Assembly: GCA_018821245.1 (NCBI GenBank)
Contig: JAHJMO010000022.1
Coordinates: 1-55,106, forward strand
Reading direction: 5' to 3'
DNA length: 55,106 bases
DNA from: Patescibacteria group bacterium
GTDB lineage: Bacteria; Patescibacteriota; Microgenomatia; UBA10105; UBA927
Shown piece after piece: positions 26,272 through 35,773 of this stretch. The notes under the pieces were generated by a model that did not search any database, had not been told where the DNA came from, and was given only the letters and a program-made list of their open reading frames with translations. Made by a program: the position numbers and the translations under genes. Within the stretch, counting starts at the first letter, position 1. Each line of letters starts with the position of its first letter.

Positions 26272-27603
26272 TCACACCATCGCCTGAAGAATCCGCTCAA
26301 GCGCCACGACGAACGCCGCAGTGCGAAGGCTTGTGCTGAAGCGCAGCGAAGCATCCCATACGGAGGTGGTGGCCGCCTCCATCTTCTTTTTAAGCTTCCT
26401 GTTCACTTCCTCCTTGCTCCAATGCTCGCTTTTAAGATTTTGCTCCCACTCAAACGCCGAGACGGTCACGCCGCCGGAGTTAGCGAGAATGTCAGGGATT
26501 ACGGTAACCGCGCACTTAAACAAAATTTCATCCGCCTCAGGCGTCGTCGGGCCATTGGCCATTTCTAAAATTACTTTGGCTTTAATTCGCGCGGCATTGT
26601 CTTTTGTGATGACGCTTTCCAGGGCCGCCGGCACAAGAATATCCACAGGAAGCTCCAAAAGTTCTTCATTGGTAATCGGCTTTCCTCTCTTCAGGTCACA
26701 CACTGATCCCGAACAATAACAGCCAGCCAATGTTCCGTTTTTCTTTTTGCAGTCAAGCGTTAGGGCGGGATTAAGCCCTTCGGGAACATAAATTCCGCCT
26801 TTACTATCTGATACCGCAACTATCGTAAATCCCGCATCGCTCAAAAATTTTGCGATGTTGTATCCCACGTTCCCAAACCCCTGCACGGCAACGATTAATT
26901 GCTGATTGCTGGTTGCTGATTGCTGATTGAGTTTTGCAAGTATTGTCTGCAAAACATACAGCCCTCCCAGCCCCGTTGCCTCTTCTCTCCCCTCGCTGCC
27001 TCCGTCTTTCATGAGTTTGCCGGTAAAAGTCGCACGAAGTTTGTCCTTCTCTTCACTTTTCACTTTTAACTTTTCACTTTTAACTTTTATGTATTCCTCA
27101 ACCATCCACCCCATGATTATCCCGTTGGTGTTGACATCCGGCGCCGGCACATCGCGGTCCGGCCCAATGCAATCTGCTATCGCTCTTGCATATCCCCGGC
27201 TTAATCTTTCTAACTCGCCTGCAGATAAAGTTTTAGGGTCAACAATGATACCGCCTTTCCCCCCACCCAACGGCAAATCCGCTACCGCACATTTCATCGC
27301 CATCCAAAAAGACAAAGCCTTGACTTCATCCAAAGACACCTGCGGGTGAAACCTGATCCCGCCTTTATACGGCCCGCGCGCATTATTGTATTGCACCCGG
27401 TACCCCTGAAAAATTCTTAGAGCTCCGTCATCCATCTTTACCGGAATTGTCACGTTTATTATTCTCTGTGGCTGCTTGAGTATTTCTATTTTGCTTTGGA
27501 GTTCAACTTTTGACTTTTGACTTTTGACTTTTGACTTCTTCAAAACGCTGTAGGCGTTTTGAAGTTGCTTCATCGCGCATTCGAAAGGATTTTGTAAGCT
27601 CAT
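26272..27603 (-). CDS. gdhA: Glutamate dehydrogenase
   Basis: A 443-residue hexameric-type Glu/Leu/Phe/Val dehydrogenase: substrate site [27 protein letters not shown] with the catalytic Lys, and a Rossmann domain with VQGFGNVG. It interconverts glutamate and 2-oxoglutarate plus ammonia with NAD(P). The ATG at 27603 is chosen because TTAGGAG lies 7 nt upstream. Three low-complexity inserts made of dispersed repeats break the family sequence: [13 protein letters not shown] near 23-34, [14 protein letters not shown] near 172-184 and [11 protein letters not shown] near 225-235. It is the last gene of the redox operon, 108 nt after the FNR-like gene. Confidence 0.95.
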   Translation of the reverse strand: MSLQNPFECAMKQLQNAYSVLKKSKVKSQKSKVELQSKIEILKQPQRIINVTIPVKMDDGALRIFQGYRVQYNNARGPYKGGIRFHPQVSLDEVKALSFWMAMKCAVADLPLGGGKGGIIVDPKTLSAGELERLSRGYARAIADCIGPDRDVPAPDVNTNGIIMGWMVEEYIKVKSEKLKVKSEEKDKLRATFTGKLMKDGGSEGREEATGLGGLYVLQTILAKLNQQSATSNQQLIVAVQGFGNVGYNIAKFLSDAGFTIVAVSDSKGGIYVPEGLNPALTLDCKKKNGTLAGCYCSGSVCDLKRGKPITNEELLELPVDILVPAALESVITKDNAARIKAKVILEMANGPTTPEADEILFKCAVTVIPDILANSGGVTVSAFEWEQNLKSEHWSKEEVNRKLKKKMEAATTSVWDASLRFSTSLRTAAFVVALERILQAMV

Positions 27604-27711
27604 ATAATCTCCTAACAAAAATTGTTCAATACCTTACGCCAGGGCTTATAAATTAGCCTTTTCTCATTCGGGTAAATTCGTGATTATTATTCGTTTTTAT
27701 TCGTAAATATC

Positions 27712-28422
27712 TTAATAAAACAGCTCTGTTTTAATCCGTTCTTTTGGCACATTCTTGGCGAGCAATTGCTCTTCTAGCTCTTTTACCATTTCTTTATTTC
27801 CACATAAATAAAAGTCGCTGTTTTCCAAATCTTTTTCCTCGTTTAAAACGTGTTCTGTCACATGACCGGTTTTCCCTTGCCAATGATCCGATGCTTTAGA
27901 TAATACCAAATAAAAATGAAAATTGGGATATTGTTTTTCCAGATTCTCGAATTCTTCTTTCCAATAAATATCCTCCTCAAGTCGTAAACCCCAATATAAA
28001 ATTAGTTCATAGTTCATAGTTAATAGTTCATAGCGGGAAAGACAATCTATAATCATAGAGCGAAACGGTGCAATCCCGGTACCTGTCGCCACGAAAACTT
28101 TTTTTCTCGGTGAATCGATTAAGGCAAGCGCGCCTCCTGTTGGCGCCATAAACTCCATCTGGTCCCCTACTGCAAGATTCAATGTCCAAATCGATCCGGG
28201 TCCCATCGGACTCACATCATGCACCATAAGAATTTGATTTTTCAGATTGGGTGGTGAAGCAATCGACATAACGCGATTAACTTCCGGAGCAATCATTAAC
28301 ATGATGTTTTGTCCGGCGTTAAATTCTATCTCCGGCGGATCGATTAACTGGAAAATTACCAGGTAAACTTTACTGCTGACTTTTTCTTTTGAGATAACTT
28401 TGGCAGTAAATCTTTGAGGCAT
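27712..28422 (-). CDS. FNR-like flavin oxidoreductase
   Basis: A 236-residue ferredoxin-NADP reductase-type protein: an FAD barrel (residues 1-100; RVMSIASPP replaces the usual RxYS), NAD(P) site VATGTGIAPF (112-120), CGNKEMV and a C-terminal TELFY. It probably passes electrons between NAD(P)H and an unknown partner. A YELLTMNYEL insert at 131-140 derives from the TTCATAGTTCATAG simple repeat and sits in a loop after the first NAD helix. The gene lies 23 nt after trxB. Confidence 0.85.
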   Translation of the reverse strand: MPQRFTAKVISKEKVSSKVYLVIFQLIDPPEIEFNAGQNIMLMIAPEVNRVMSIASPPNLKNQILMVHDVSPMGPGSIWTLNLAVGDQMEFMAPTGGALALIDSPRKKVFVATGTGIAPFRSMIIDCLSRYELLTMNYELILYWGLRLEEDIYWKEEFENLEKQYPNFHFYLVLSKASDHWQGKTGHVTEHVLNEEKDLENSDFYLCGNKEMVKELEEQLLAKNVPKERIKTELFY

Positions 28423-28445
28423 ATATTATTGTTTGTCAAAAAAAA

Positions 28446-29390
28446 TTATTGATCTGCTAACCATCGTTCCGCGTCTAACGCGGCCATACAACCAGTCCCC
28501 GCCGCGACTATCGCTTGCCGATATCGCGGATCTGCACAATCACCCGCGGCAAATATCCCTTCAACCGAAGTCATGGTTTGCATGTCTTTATACTTTTGAC
28601 TTATCTTTATGTAGCCTTTTGCATCTACCTCGATGAAGCCTTTCAGAAATTCCGTGTTCGGTGTGTGCCCTACCGCCACAAACACCCCGTCGGTTTTTAG
28701 ATCTTCAAACGTATCAGTCTTATCGGACCCATCAGACGTATCTCGTATCTTTACCCCTCGGACTACCGTATCTCCGTAGATCTCCTCCACCACCCGATTC
28801 GTCAAAAAGACAATCTTTGGATTTTTCCTGGCCCGCTCCAGCATGACAGCCGACGCCCGAAATCCTTCCCGCCGATGAATGATGGTCACGTGCTTGGCAA
28901 ACCGCGTCAGAAACATCGCTTCCTCTATGGCCGTATCTCCCCCGCCTACCACTACAACTTCTTTATCTTTATAAAAAAATCCGTCGCAGGTGGCGCAGTA
29001 ACTCACGCCTTTTCCGCGAAACTTTTCTTCGGAGGGAATCCCTAATTTTCTTGCGCTTGCTCCAACTGCTATGATAATGGCTCTCGCTTCTGCTTCTTCT
29101 TGACTGGCGGCAACCAAAAAGGTTTTTCTTTCTGACAATTTGACAATTTGACAATTTGACAATTTGATTTTCGTCCCAAACCTTTCCGCCTGCTTTCGCA
29201 TGTCAGAAAGCAGTTGGTTTCCGTCGATGCCTTCAACAAATCCCGGATAATTCTCTACTTCGGTGGTAGTCGTCAGTTGCCCTCCCGGCTGGGGACCGGC
29301 AATAATCAGTGTAGACAGAAGTGCCCGCGAAGTGTAGATAGCCGCCGTATACCCGGCCGGCCCTGAACCGATGATGATAACGTCATACAT
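28446..29390 (-). CDS. trxB: Thioredoxin reductase
   Basis: A 314-residue low-molecular-weight thioredoxin reductase with FAD site GSGPAGY (8-14), redox pair CATC (132-135), NADPH site GGGDTAIEEA and C-terminal GIFAAGDCAD. It reduces thioredoxin with NADPH. Residues about 75-87 (KLSNCQIVKLSER) come from TGACAATT repeats at 29132-29168 and do not belong to the family fold. It lies 24 nt downstream of trxA in the same operon. Confidence 0.95.
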   Translation of the reverse strand: MYDVIIIGSGPAGYTAAIYTSRALLSTLIIAGPQPGGQLTTTTEVENYPGFVEGIDGNQLLSDMRKQAERFGTKIKLSNCQIVKLSERKTFLVAASQEEAEARAIIIAVGASARKLGIPSEEKFRGKGVSYCATCDGFFYKDKEVVVVGGGDTAIEEAMFLTRFAKHVTIIHRREGFRASAVMLERARKNPKIVFLTNRVVEEIYGDTVVRGVKIRDTSDGSDKTDTFEDLKTDGVFVAVGHTPNTEFLKGFIEVDAKGYIKISQKYKDMQTMTSVEGIFAAGDCADPRYRQAIVAAGTGCMAALDAERWLADQ

Positions 29391-29414
29391 ATATGCCTTA
29401 TGAGACCCATTTGA

Positions 29415-29738
29415 CTAATTTATAAGTTTATTCAACTCATTAACCAATATCTCCTTACTCTGCGCACCCATCATCTGCTTCACCGGCTGTCCTCCTTTGA
29501 AAATCATAATGGTAGGGATAGACATAACGCCGTATTTGCCTGCCGACTGCTGGTTTTCATCCACGTTGCACTTCCCGACTTTTGCTTTTCCCTCCATTGC
29601 TTTGGCTACCTCATCAATAGTCGGCCCCTGCATACGGCAAGGTCCGCACCACGGCGCCCAAAAGTCTACTAACACAGGTGTTTTACTCTGTAAAACCTCG
29701 TTATCAAAATTTTGATCGGTTAAGACTAGATCGCTCAT
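29415..29738 (-). CDS. trxA: Thioredoxin
   Basis: A 107-residue classical thioredoxin with WCGPC (30-34) and the cis-Pro loop SIPTIMIF. The start at 29738 follows GGAGG at the right spacing; a longer frame upstream is rejected. It is the first gene of the trxA-trxB-FNR-gdhA operon and the substrate of the reductase encoded next. Confidence 0.95.
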   Translation of the reverse strand: MSDLVLTDQNFDNEVLQSKTPVLVDFWAPWCGPCRMQGPTIDEVAKAMEGKAKVGKCNVDENQQSAGKYGVMSIPTIMIFKGGQPVKQMMGAQSKEILVNELNKLIN

Positions 29739-29973
29739 AGACCTCCATGTTTGTTGTAACCATGCTAAACTAACAACAATGTAACGATTTAGCAATGTAA
29801 CAATTTTGCTTTATAGTATTGCTCACTATACCATGCTTTTGCATTTTCCAAAACCCCGAAATAAAAAACACGCTCCTTCTTTCCGTGTTTTTCAATCTTA
29901 TGTATAATAACGTTTAGAAAGAATCTTGGCTTCGTCCATTATTAACGATTCCTTATTCAAAATTCCAATTATT

Positions 29974-30405
29974 ATGCGTATCTTTTTTGCAGGACCATTG
30001 ACCGATCTCAAAAATCCTGATCAAATAAAGGCTTTTTACGTTAAGCTTGCGGATATGGTGCGCTCGAATGGCCTTGATTTTTTCTGGGCTTTCCTAAACG
30101 GTACCGATCCGGTCAAAAATCCAGAAGTCACGCCGCAATATGTCTATGATGTAGATACCAAAGAGCTTTCCAAAAGCGACATCATGGTCGCGTATGTTGG
30201 GGAGCCCTCAACCGGTACGGGTATAGAGATAGAATTTGCAAAAAATCACAATATCCCTGTCTTTCTGCTTTATGAAAAAGGGAAACGAATTTCCAGAATG
30301 CTTCGCGGATGCCCCGCAGTAAGCCGGGAAATCATATTTGAAAGTGAAAAGGACGCCCTCAAGAAGCTCGAATCTGCGCTTAAAGAGTTTAAAACAAACA
30401 GTTAA
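29974..30405 (+). CDS. Nucleoside 2-deoxyribosyltransferase-like protein
   Basis: From MRIFFAGPLTD at 29974, 143 residues with a Rossmann-like flavodoxin-type fold typical of the family: FAGPL at the N-terminus, KSDIMVAYVGEPSTGTGIEIEFA containing the candidate nucleophile Glu, and IPVFLLYE. Family members transfer deoxyribose between bases or hydrolyse nucleotides. TATAAT at 29903-29908 lies upstream. The stop overlaps the end of the convergent chaperone gene by 4 nt. Confidence 0.7.
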   Translation: MRIFFAGPLTDLKNPDQIKAFYVKLADMVRSNGLDFFWAFLNGTDPVKNPEVTPQYVYDVDTKELSKSDIMVAYVGEPSTGTGIEIEFAKNHNIPVFLLYEKGKRISRMLRGCPAVSREIIFESEKDALKKLESALKEFKTNS

Positions 30406-30599
30406 TCTATACTGTACCCCGCTTTTTCTACAGCCTCCTTTATCGCCGACCCGCTAACCTTCTTTGGATCATATTCTACTTCCAGCTCTCCCTTTGTGAA
30501 GCTCGCGCGCGCCGCAACCCCGATATCCTCAATCGCGCCTTCGATGAGCATCGCACAGCTTGTACAATGCATGCCCTTGATTTTATATATTTTCTTCAT
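30402..30599 (-). CDS. copZ: Copper chaperone CopZ-like (HMA domain)
   Basis: A 65-residue single HMA domain with the metal site GMHCTSCA (C12, C15) and the ferredoxin-like pattern ending KEAVEKAGYSID. It probably delivers Cu(I) to the CopA ATPase encoded in the same cluster. It lies 68 nt beyond the SafE-cupredoxin gene on the same strand, separated by a TTTATAGAC simple repeat. Confidence 0.85.
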   Translation of the reverse strand: MKKIYKIKGMHCTSCAMLIEGAIEDIGVAARASFTKGELEVEYDPKKVSGSAIKEAVEKAGYSID

Positions 30600-30607
30600 A
30601 GTTCCAA

Positions 30608-30656
30608 ACTTTCGACTTTCGACTTTATAGACTTTATAGACTTTATAGACTTTCGC
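30608..30656. repeat. Simple repeat ACTTTATAG
   Basis: Tandem CGACTTT and ACTTTATAG units in the spacer between copZ and the SafE gene; the same family lies at 45988-46025. Confidence 0.8.
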
Positions 30657-30667
30657 CTTCTGTTGTT

Positions 30668-31678
30668 TTATCTCACGATGAATTTACCGCTATACATCCC
30701 CATACTGCAACTAAAAACTAAATCCCCAGGCTTTTCCGGCGCGGTAAATACAATTGTTTTCGTCTGCCCCAACGGCACGAATTCCTGCACGCCCAAAGCA
30801 GGAATCGTAAACGCCTGGATGCATCCCCGCCCTTGGGTATTTTTTAAAGTTAAAGTAATTTTTTTGCCTGCCGGAATGACGGGATTGTCTATCACGTAAC
30901 GGTGAGCCAAAAAGGCAATAGTCGGTTTGTCGGTCGGCTGCTGAACGCTTAGAGAAGCTTCATCACAGAACGTTACCGTGCAATACAATTCTCTGGCGAT
31001 CGCTCCCAGGCTTACCCGGCTCCCCGCCAGAACAAGAACGGAATTCACATTGCCTAGTGCCATAAGAATCACGATTAATGCGGCAACCACGGCAAATTTT
31101 TCTTTTAATGCGTTTTTTAGAAAATCAATGGAAATTCCCAAAAGGAAAAACAGGGGCGTTGTGCCCAGAATAAAAGCAAAAAGGATGAGAGCGCCTGCCC
31201 ACGGACTTCTGCTTGCTACAGCAAGCGCCATCATTGCCTGTGTCGTGCCGCAGGGGATGAAAATACTGAAAAACCCAAGTATCGCCGGAGACAGCCAGCT
31301 CGTGCTTCTGCTTTGCCGCCTGACAATCCTCGTGACAAACCGCGGCGGCTGGATGACAAAATATCGGAAAACCGGATGGACGTTGAGCATAGAAAACGCC
31401 GTACACACCATAAATATGGATACCAACGCTATCATCCCCGCCTGAAACCGCAGAGAAAACTGGAAAAAGGACCCCAGCCAGCCCAATATCATGCCCAGCA
31501 TCGTATGGGCGAATAATTTGGTGACCAAAAAAGCCGCCACACCCTTCACGCGGTTTTCCCGGGGATGTTCCTGCTCTTGTTGAGCTGGGGTTGCCGCCAA
31601 GAGCCCCCCCTGCACGGCCATGCAGGTAAGTCCGCCGGTAAATAATCCTGTAATAAAAATAAGCCAAAGGTTTTGCAT
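30668..31678 (-). CDS. SafE/DsbD-like membrane protein with C-terminal cupredoxin
   Basis: From the ATG at 31678, 336 residues. The first about 230 form six or so membrane helices with FTGGLTCMAVQGGLLA and FFSIFIPCGTTQAMMALA, the paired Cys-containing motifs of the SafE/CcdA-type exporters. The C-terminal about 95 residues are a cupredoxin-like beta domain with likely copper ligands (GRGC near the start, FSCSMGMY near the end). Such fusions occur in copper-handling operons. It is divergent from csoR, and both start sites flank a CsoR-type operator. Confidence 0.8.
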   Translation of the reverse strand: MQNLWLIFITGLFTGGLTCMAVQGGLLAATPAQQEQEHPRENRVKGVAAFLVTKLFAHTMLGMILGWLGSFFQFSLRFQAGMIALVSIFMVCTAFSMLNVHPVFRYFVIQPPRFVTRIVRRQSRSTSWLSPAILGFFSIFIPCGTTQAMMALAVASRSPWAGALILFAFILGTTPLFFLLGISIDFLKNALKEKFAVVAALIVILMALGNVNSVLVLAGSRVSLGAIARELYCTVTFCDEASLSVQQPTDKPTIAFLAHRYVIDNPVIPAGKKITLTLKNTQGRGCIQAFTIPALGVQEFVPLGQTKTIVFTAPEKPGDLVFSCSMGMYSGKFIVR

Positions 31679-31746
31679 ATCAGTCTTTGTAAATAAAAAC
31701 AGTAACTCTTGACAACACCAAAAAATGACGGTATGCTTGCCTTGTC

Positions 31747-31765
31747 TATCCCCCCATGGGGGATA
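31747..31765. promoter_or_regulatory. Putative CsoR operator
   Basis: TATCCCCCCATGGGGGATA, nearly palindromic, lies between the divergent SafE-cupredoxin and csoR genes. It matches the G/C-tract palindrome form of known CsoR sites. Confidence 0.7.
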
Positions 31766-31820
31766 AAATGCAAAACCCAAATTTATTTTTATAAATACTT
31801 GTGGTGAGCTTGCCGAATCC

Positions 31821-32099
31821 ATGCCCAAAGGAATTCCCAGAAACCAATCTGTACAGCAAAATATATTACACCGCCTGAAAATCGCCCGCGGGCATCTCAA
31901 TCGCGTGATCAAAATGGCCGAAGACGGACATTATTGCATCGATGTCATCCATCAATCACTGGCGGTCCAATCTGCTCTTCGGCAAATCGATCAGGTAATC
32001 TTAAAAAACCATCTGGAAACCTGCGTCGCTGACGCTGTCAAAAAAGGTAAATCAACCGAAGTTATTAAGGAAGTAATGAAAGTGGTTGAACGCTCATAG
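31821..32099 (+). CDS. csoR: Copper-sensing repressor CsoR
   Basis: A 92-residue all-helical DUF156 protein with the Cu(I) ligands C39, H64 and C68 (YCIDV and NHLETC). Members bind GC-rich operators as tetramers and release DNA on binding Cu(I). The operator upstream and the copA gene downstream support a copper role rather than formaldehyde or sulfur sensing. Confidence 0.9.
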   Translation: MPKGIPRNQSVQQNILHRLKIARGHLNRVIKMAEDGHYCIDVIHQSLAVQSALRQIDQVILKNHLETCVADAVKKGKSTEVIKEVMKVVERS

Positions 32100-32148
32100 C
32101 GCACAACCATCCTGAGCGCGCCGAAGGATCATGGAGAAAGTAATACCT

Positions 32149-32226
32149 ATGGATAAAATTATTGTTACTCTGGCAGGTGCCACATTAATAACAGCAATCT
32201 ACTGGTTCTTCTTTGGTAAAAAATAA
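32149..32226 (+). CDS. Orphan 25-aa membrane peptide
   Basis: ATG at 32149, 25 codons, TAA at 32224-32226, with GGAG about 14 nt upstream. It encodes MDKIIVTLAGATLITAIYWF and a short FFGKK tail, that is, one membrane helix. Exported cupredoxin proteins in copper operons of related bacteria begin with the same kind of helix (xYWFF.KK), so this is probably the anchor of a lost cupredoxin, or a small membrane peptide in its own right. It lies between csoR and copA. Confidence 0.55.
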   Translation: MDKIIVTLAGATLITAIYWFFFGKK

Positions 32227-32244
32227 CTGAAGTAATTAACGCTT

Positions 32245-34554
32245 ATGACTAGAATCTCGTTTCCAGTGGTGGGCATGCACTGCGCCTCCTGCGCCAAAAA
32301 TATTGAAAAGTCTCTCCGCTCAACCCCAGGGGTCGAGGCTGCAGCCGTCAACTACGGCAGTGAGCAGGCAACCGTTGACTTCGACCCTTCCCTTATCTCC
32401 CCTATTTCTCTTATTTCCACTATCCAAAACCTCGGTTATAAAGCGATTATTGAGGGAAAATCCGGTGAAGCCGAATCTGGCTCTGCCATGACCACGGACC
32501 AACTTAAAGAAGAAGCCAAACGCGCGGAATTGGCGGATCTCAAGCAAAAAGTTATTGTTTCCTCCATCCTTAGCTTCCTTATTATAATTGGTAGTTTCCC
32601 CGAGTGGTTCTCTCGTTTTTTTGTATTTGCCACCTCTTTCTATGAACTAATAACTAATAACTATACACTGCTGGCATTGGCTTCGCCAATCCAGCTCTGG
32701 GCCGGGTGGGGATTTTATCAGGCAACGTGGTCGGGGCTGAAAAACCGCGCAGCCAGCATGGATACGCTGATTGCGATAGGCACCAGTGCAGCATTTGGAT
32801 TTTCCGTCCTCACAACACTATTTGAAGCGCCGCTTCGCACTGCAGGATTTCCTATCGTTATGTACTACGATACGGCGGCAGTCATTATCACCCTCATTTT
32901 GCTGGGCCGGTATATCGAGGCCAAAGCCAAAGCCCATACGTCTGATGCGATCAAAAAACTCCTTCATCTTCAGGCCAAAACTGCCCGGGTGGTACGAAAC
33001 GGCAAAGAGATAGATATCCCTATTGATCAAGTAATGGCCGGCGACATCATCCGTGTGCGCCCAGGAGAAAAAATCCCTGTTGATGGCAAAATTACCGGGG
33101 GCGCAAGCTCCATCGACGAGTCCACGGTCACCGGCGAGTCTCTGCCGGTAGACAAAAAAACGGGTGATCCGGTCATTGGTGCCACGATAAACAAAACAGG
33201 CACTTTCTTATTTCAAGCCACTAAAGTAGGCGGGGAAACCATGCTCTCCCAGATAGTGAAAATGGTTTCTGAAGCCCAGAGCTCACGGGCACCGATTCAG
33301 CGGCTCGCCGACGTTGTGTCCGGCTACTTTGTCCCTATCGTTCTTGTGCTTGCCATCGCTACCTTTGTCGTGTGGTATGACCTGGGGACGCCAATACAGG
33401 GATTTGTCAACATGGTTGCGGTTCTCATCATCGCCTGTCCCTGCGCTTTGGGGCTGGCTACTCCTACCGCCATCATGGTCGGAGTCGGCCGCGGAGCAAG
33501 CTTGGGAATCCTCATTAAAGATGCTGAAAGTTTAGAAATCGCCCACAAAACAACTATTGCTGTGTTTGATAAAACCGGCACACTCACCCAAGGTAAACCG
33601 GAACTCACGGATATTATTTCGACAAGCAGTGCCTCTCAAAAACAACTCCTTACCTATGCAGCCTCCTTGGAGCAAGGCTCCGAACACTCATTGGCCGAAG
33701 TTATTGTCAGCGAAAGCCAAAACCGAAAAATTCATTTACTCCCGGCTACTGATTTTCTGGCAATTCCAGGACAAGGTATTCAGGCAACATTAGATAAATC
33801 TACCTACGTTTTCGGTAACCGCACATTGTTGACTCATCATAAAATTGACTTCTCAAGATTTGAAGGTCAGGTGAAAGAACTGGAAGATCAGGGAAAAACC
33901 GTGATGTTTTTAGCTGATACGAAGCAATCAGGACTTCTTGGCCTGGTCGCAGTAGCCGATACCCTCAAGTACACAGCAAAACTCATGGTGAGAGAACTCG
34001 ATCAGCAAAAAATTCAAACATGGATGATTACCGGTGATAACCAGCGCACTGCCGGCGCAATTGCCCGCCAAGCCGGAATTAACAATGTTCTTGCCGGTGT
34101 CCTGCCACACGAAAAAGCTAATAAAATAGCAGATCTTAAAACTAAAAACCATAATTCATTATTCATAATTCATAATTCCCAAAAGCAATCACGCGTGGTT
34201 GCTTTTGTAGGCGACGGCATCAACGACGCACCCGCGCTTGCCGGTGCCGACGTTGGTATTGCGATGGGTACCGGTACTGATGTAGCGATAGAATCAGCCG
34301 GAATTACATTATTGAACAAAGACTTGCGAAGTGTCGTATCAGCACTCAAATTATCCCGCGCCACCATGGGTGTCATCAGACAAAACCTTTTCTGGGCTTT
34401 TGGGTATAACGTCATCTTAATTCCGGTTGCCATGGGTGTCCTCTACCCGATCTTCGGGATTCTGCTTAATCCTGCTCTGGCCGCTTTTGCCATGGCCGCA
34501 AGCAGTATCTCTGTAGTTGGCAATTCATTGAGATTGAAAGGAGTGAAAATATGA
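32245..34554 (+). CDS. copA: Copper-exporting P-type ATPase
   Basis: A 769-residue P1B-ATPase: an N-terminal HMA domain (GMHCASC, C13 and C16), eight membrane helices expected, CPC in the transport site (398-400), phosphorylated Asp in DKTGT (442) and hinge [10 protein letters not shown] (about 656). It pumps Cu(I) outward. Two features are odd. The conserved SEHPLA motif reads SEHSLA (H481, S482). Two low-complexity inserts are present, YELITNNYT (about 133-141) between membrane helices and [13 protein letters not shown] (about 634-646) just before the hinge; both derive from dispersed repeats. It overlaps the next small ORF as ATGA. Confidence 0.95.
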   Translation: MTRISFPVVGMHCASCAKNIEKSLRSTPGVEAAAVNYGSEQATVDFDPSLISPISLISTIQNLGYKAIIEGKSGEAESGSAMTTDQLKEEAKRAELADLKQKVIVSSILSFLIIIGSFPEWFSRFFVFATSFYELITNNYTLLALASPIQLWAGWGFYQATWSGLKNRAASMDTLIAIGTSAAFGFSVLTTLFEAPLRTAGFPIVMYYDTAAVIITLILLGRYIEAKAKAHTSDAIKKLLHLQAKTARVVRNGKEIDIPIDQVMAGDIIRVRPGEKIPVDGKITGGASSIDESTVTGESLPVDKKTGDPVIGATINKTGTFLFQATKVGGETMLSQIVKMVSEAQSSRAPIQRLADVVSGYFVPIVLVLAIATFVVWYDLGTPIQGFVNMVAVLIIACPCALGLATPTAIMVGVGRGASLGILIKDAESLEIAHKTTIAVFDKTGTLTQGKPELTDIISTSSASQKQLLTYAASLEQGSEHSLAEVIVSESQNRKIHLLPATDFLAIPGQGIQATLDKSTYVFGNRTLLTHHKIDFSRFEGQVKELEDQGKTVMFLADTKQSGLLGLVAVADTLKYTAKLMVRELDQQKIQTWMITGDNQRTAGAIARQAGINNVLAGVLPHEKANKIADLKTKNHNSLFIIHNSQKQSRVVAFVGDGINDAPALAGADVGIAMGTGTDVAIESAGITLLNKDLRSVVSALKLSRATMGVIRQNLFWAFGYNVILIPVAMGVLYPIFGILLNPALAAFAMAASSISVVGNSLRLKGVKI

Positions 34555-34658
34555 ATACAGATACGAAAATTATTTTAGGGGCGTTGCTTGTCATTGTGGT
34601 TATTATTGTCGCAGCAGTGATGGTTCTGGGAAAAGACAACAGCCCCAAGCGTGATTAG
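34551..34658 (+). CDS. Orphan 35-aa membrane peptide
   Basis: The ATG overlaps the copA stop (ATGA), and 35 codons encode [20 protein letters not shown] then [15 protein letters not shown]. This is the N-terminal anchor typical of exported thioredoxin-fold (DsbA-type) proteins of the same lineage, with the catalytic domain missing. Translational coupling to copA argues for expression. It may be a remnant or a genuine CopA-associated micropeptide. Confidence 0.55.
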   Translation: MNTDTKIILGALLVIVVIIVAAVMVLGKDNSPKRD

Positions 34659-34762
34659 TATCCACACCAGGTGTACTAAAATACTCCGACAGCCGCGGCG
34701 CGGCGGAGATCGGCAAACTTGTCGGTCCCCTGCCCTACCGCCCGAAATCCGGCGATGGTAAT

Positions 34763-35140
34763 CTATGCGGGCGGGTGTTTTTGAAGGTATTTTTTTACTT
34801 CAATAAGTTGCGGCTTGAGAACCGGAAAATCTTTTTGAATAACCATCCATACCTCTTCAAATCGTACCGTCGCATAATCATGGATAATCAAATTCCGTTG
34901 CGCTACAATTTTCTTCCATGGAATGTTTGGGAACTTCTTGCGAAGCTCGTCAGGGATTTTCCCCGCGGCCTCCCCGATAATCTGAAATCGCCTGATAACC
35001 GCGTCTTGCAGTAGTGTATCCCGTGAGAAATTCGCTTCATTCACCCTCGTACAATACGACTCAATATGCTCAATTGCATCAATAATGTCTGAAATGTACA
35101 CCAAATAATTCTTTTTTGGATTAAAGGAAGGGATGTTCAT
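34763..35140 (-). CDS. HepT-like HEPN toxin (DUF86)
   Basis: A 125-residue helical protein with the RNase motif RNLIIHDY (R82, H87, Y89; RX4HXY). Toxins of this family cleave RNA and are silenced by polyAMPylation of the motif Tyr by the partner MntA. Its start overlaps the end of the upstream MNT gene by 20 nt, so it is the second gene of the operon. Confidence 0.88.
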   Translation of the reverse strand: MNIPSFNPKKNYLVYISDIIDAIEHIESYCTRVNEANFSRDTLLQDAVIRRFQIIGEAAGKIPDELRKKFPNIPWKKIVAQRNLIIHDYATVRFEEVWMVIQKDFPVLKPQLIEVKKYLQKHPPA

Positions 35141-35615
35141 ATTTCAGGATTGAATCCTTTATGAGCGGTTTAATGGACTCATATTCGACAACGTCGACAG
35201 ACCGTTGCAATATGTCTTCGAGGTCTACTTTTAAGCCTGCAAGATCAAATAAGCTAAATCCGGGAGGAGGATCGATGAGTATATCGATATCGCTCGTCGG
35301 TGTCATATCGCCACGCACAACAGAGCCAAATAATGCGGCCCTTTTGACATTATATCGTTGTAGTATCGGTTTCGATGCACTGATAATCGTGTGTATGTCC
35401 GGGAGTGAAGATGGTTGTTTGGTTTTCTCGGGTTCGTCATAGTACACGCGCGGAGAAGCTCCCTGTTTGACCAGCAATCCTTTTTCGACCAATCCGCGAA
35501 GCTGTTTATGAAGTGCGACCTGGCTAATACCCAAAAACTTCACGAGCTCATGCGGCCGTGCTTTTCCTTTTTTTCTAATGAAATCAAGTATTTTTGAAGC
35601 TGTTTCTGTCTTCAC
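35121..35615 (-). CDS. Winged-helix/MNT fusion, MntA-like antitoxin
   Basis: A 164-residue protein. Residues 1-60 are a winged helix (HELVKFLGISQVALHKQLRGL, then KGLLVKQG). Residues 85-160 form a nucleotidyltransferase domain with GSVVRG (97-102) and SDIDILID (D109, D111). It probably AMPylates the HepT-like partner and binds its own promoter. The start is GTG at 35613-35615, immediately next to a long palindrome, so the mRNA may be leaderless. Confidence 0.85.
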   Translation of the reverse strand: MKTETASKILDFIRKKGKARPHELVKFLGISQVALHKQLRGLVEKGLLVKQGASPRVYYDEPEKTKQPSSLPDIHTIISASKPILQRYNVKRAALFGSVVRGDMTPTSDIDILIDPPPGFSLFDLAGLKVDLEDILQRSVDVVEYESIKPLIKDSILKYEHPFL

Positions 35616-35644
35616 AGTTTATAGTTTACACTAAACTATAAACT
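35616..35644. promoter_or_regulatory. Palindromic operator/promoter of the HTH-MNT/HepT operon
   Basis: Arms AGTTTATAGTTTA and TAAACTATAAACT match perfectly around a 3-nt centre and abut the GTG start codon. TATAGT-like boxes within it could serve as -10, so binding of the winged-helix antitoxin would block transcription. Confidence 0.7.
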
Positions 35645-35773
35645 ATGTCAAGAACCGTTCTGCAAGTTACGTTAAGAAATAAATTCAATCATCTCTCCCC
35701 GCTTGGAGTCCGCCACTTGACACCGGGAAAAAAAACATTATATTATATTAATAAGGAGTGTTTTGCTACACCT

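Noticed and set aside
29415-29795. Longer thioredoxin start at 29795
   Set aside because: The extra 19 residues are not typical, and GGAGG is placed for the start at 29738.
34659-34762. Coding remnant reading YSDSRGAAEIGKLVG
   Set aside because: Too short, no start, and no recognised family.
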